Shown here: positions 55,230 through 55,710 of the stretch, piece after piece
Layout of the letters: the number at the start of each line of letters is the position of its first letter
How positions within the stretch are numbered: position 1 is the stretch's first letter
Assembly: GCF_900113675.1 (NCBI RefSeq)
Contig: NZ_FOQE01000012.1
Location: 1 to 55,710, forward strand
Direction: 5' to 3'
From: Pisciglobus halotolerans
GTDB lineage: Bacteria; Bacillota; Bacilli; Lactobacillales; Carnobacteriaceae
Length of the DNA: 55,710 bases
Notes under the pieces: generated by a model
The model's input: only the letters and a program-made list of their open reading frames with translations
What the model was told of the DNA's origin: nothing
Databases searched by the model: none
Made by a program: the position numbers and the translations under genes

Positions 55230-55710
55230 TTATTTTTCTTCCACCTTCTTTTTAGATCTAATTTTCTCTAGCCTGTTTCTAAACGCTTGCTGATCTTCTA
55301 CACTTGCTGGCTTCTCTTTCGGCTCTTCGTAATCGTCTTTCGCCCAATCTGGCAGAACTTCTTTTCTAACTGGTTGTTTAGAATAAGAAGTTTTCTTTTT
55401 GCTCTGATTTGCAAATGCAACATCTTCCGCTTCTACTTGTTCCATAGTCCGGATATTCTTCTTATCCCAATTTCTCATTATGCCCTCAGCATATCTAAAT
55501 CCTTTTTGATCAATCGCAGCTCTGCGCATAGCTTCAATAACAAGCTCTTGGTTCAAATCTTCAATCCACATTTCAATCGTCTGCATAACTGTTGGGTTTT
55601 CTATTCCAAAGTTATTTTGATAAAAATCATGTGCATTAGGCTGAGTAGTAGTAGCAGGAATTTCTTCTTTACTACTACTATCCTTACCTAACCTATCCTT
55701 ACCTAACCTA
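55230..55710 (-). CDS. DnaD-like phage replication initiator, partial
   Basis: The open frame continues past the right window edge, so only the C-terminal 159 codons are seen. It includes NAHDFYQNNFGIENP and a DnaD C-terminal (DnaB_2) segment: MWIEDLNQELVIEAMRRAA, then FRYAEGIMRNWDKKNI. The internal ATG at 55586 is not a likely start. Such proteins open the origin and load the helicase loader in Gram-positive phages. Confidence 0.85.
   Translation of the reverse strand, partial: RLGKDRLGKDSSSKEEIPATTTQPNAHDFYQNNFGIENPTVMQTIEMWIEDLNQELVIEAMRRAAIDQKGFRYAEGIMRNWDKKNIRTMEQVEAEDVAFANQSKKKTSYSKQPVRKEVLPDWAKDDYEEPKEKPASVEDQQAFRNRLEKIRSKKKVEEK
55680..55709. repeat. Two tandem 15-bp repeats in the initiator gene
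   Basis: Two exact copies of a 15-bp unit (AGGTTAGGTAAGGAT on the minus strand) encode RLGKD twice. They may continue beyond the window. Repeats inside a phage initiator gene are candidate origin iterons, as in lambda O. Confidence 0.6.

Overview
The window comes from a low-GC Gram-positive chromosome, most likely an Enterococcus (inferred). The supporting signs are the secG-est-rnr-smpB and cggR-gap-pgk-tpiA-gpmI-eno gene orders, a CtsR-type operator at clpP, an rpoN gene, and an ArpU-type phage regulator. Apart from one small broken gene (22008-22196) and one predicted small RNA (25330-25428), everything is on the minus strand, so transcription runs from high to low coordinates.

Chromosomal part (1 to about 25130). 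From right to left it holds rpoN; clpP behind a promoter whose -35 overlaps a CtsR site; a cytoplasmic DsbA-like oxidoreductase; the glycolytic operon cggR-gap-pgk-tpiA-gpmI behind a promoter flanked by a perfect 14-bp inverted repeat; and eno with its own promoter and terminator. Next is a decayed patch with a frameshifted P-loop kinase gene and a multiply frameshifted DUF2441-like gene. Then come the RNA polymerase-recycling ATPase HelD, a stand-alone AbiH-family gene, the serine biosynthesis genes serC-serA with a coupled DUF1015 gene, and the secretion/RNA quality-control cluster secG-est-rnr-smpB. GC-rich repeats lie after smpB, after gpmI and before serC. The first two share a common block order.

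Prophage part (about 25130 to the window end, continuing beyond it). The left attachment site looks like the 3' end of a tRNA gene followed by the host tRNA terminator. Inward from it lie a predicted 99-nt plus-strand RNA; a two-gene cargo unit with its own palindrome-containing promoter between two terminators; the lysis genes (endolysin, LLH holin, two membrane proteins); the tail genes (small proteins, DUF1617, Tal with an S74 chaperone, Dit, tape measure, gpG/gpGT, major tail protein); the head-tail connectors; the HK97-type capsid, ClpP-like protease and portal; the terminases; HNH; an activator-type late promoter with a leader terminator; ArpU; and a run of small early genes. The early end has an orphan tyrosine recombinase, a methylase-like protein without a visible catalytic motif, RusA, and a DnaD-like initiator cut by the window edge. 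The phage is a siphovirus of the cos/HNH packaging type, and its own lysogeny module must lie past the right edge.

The most unusual element is a compact 312-nt ORF-less group I intron (37531-37842) in the tape measure gene. Removing it joins two reading frames into one 1179-residue protein. Other points of interest are a canonical A_AAA_AAG frameshift site in the tail chaperone gene, matching 6-bp hairpins directly after the stop codons of the major capsid and major tail genes, and the small RNA at the attachment end.
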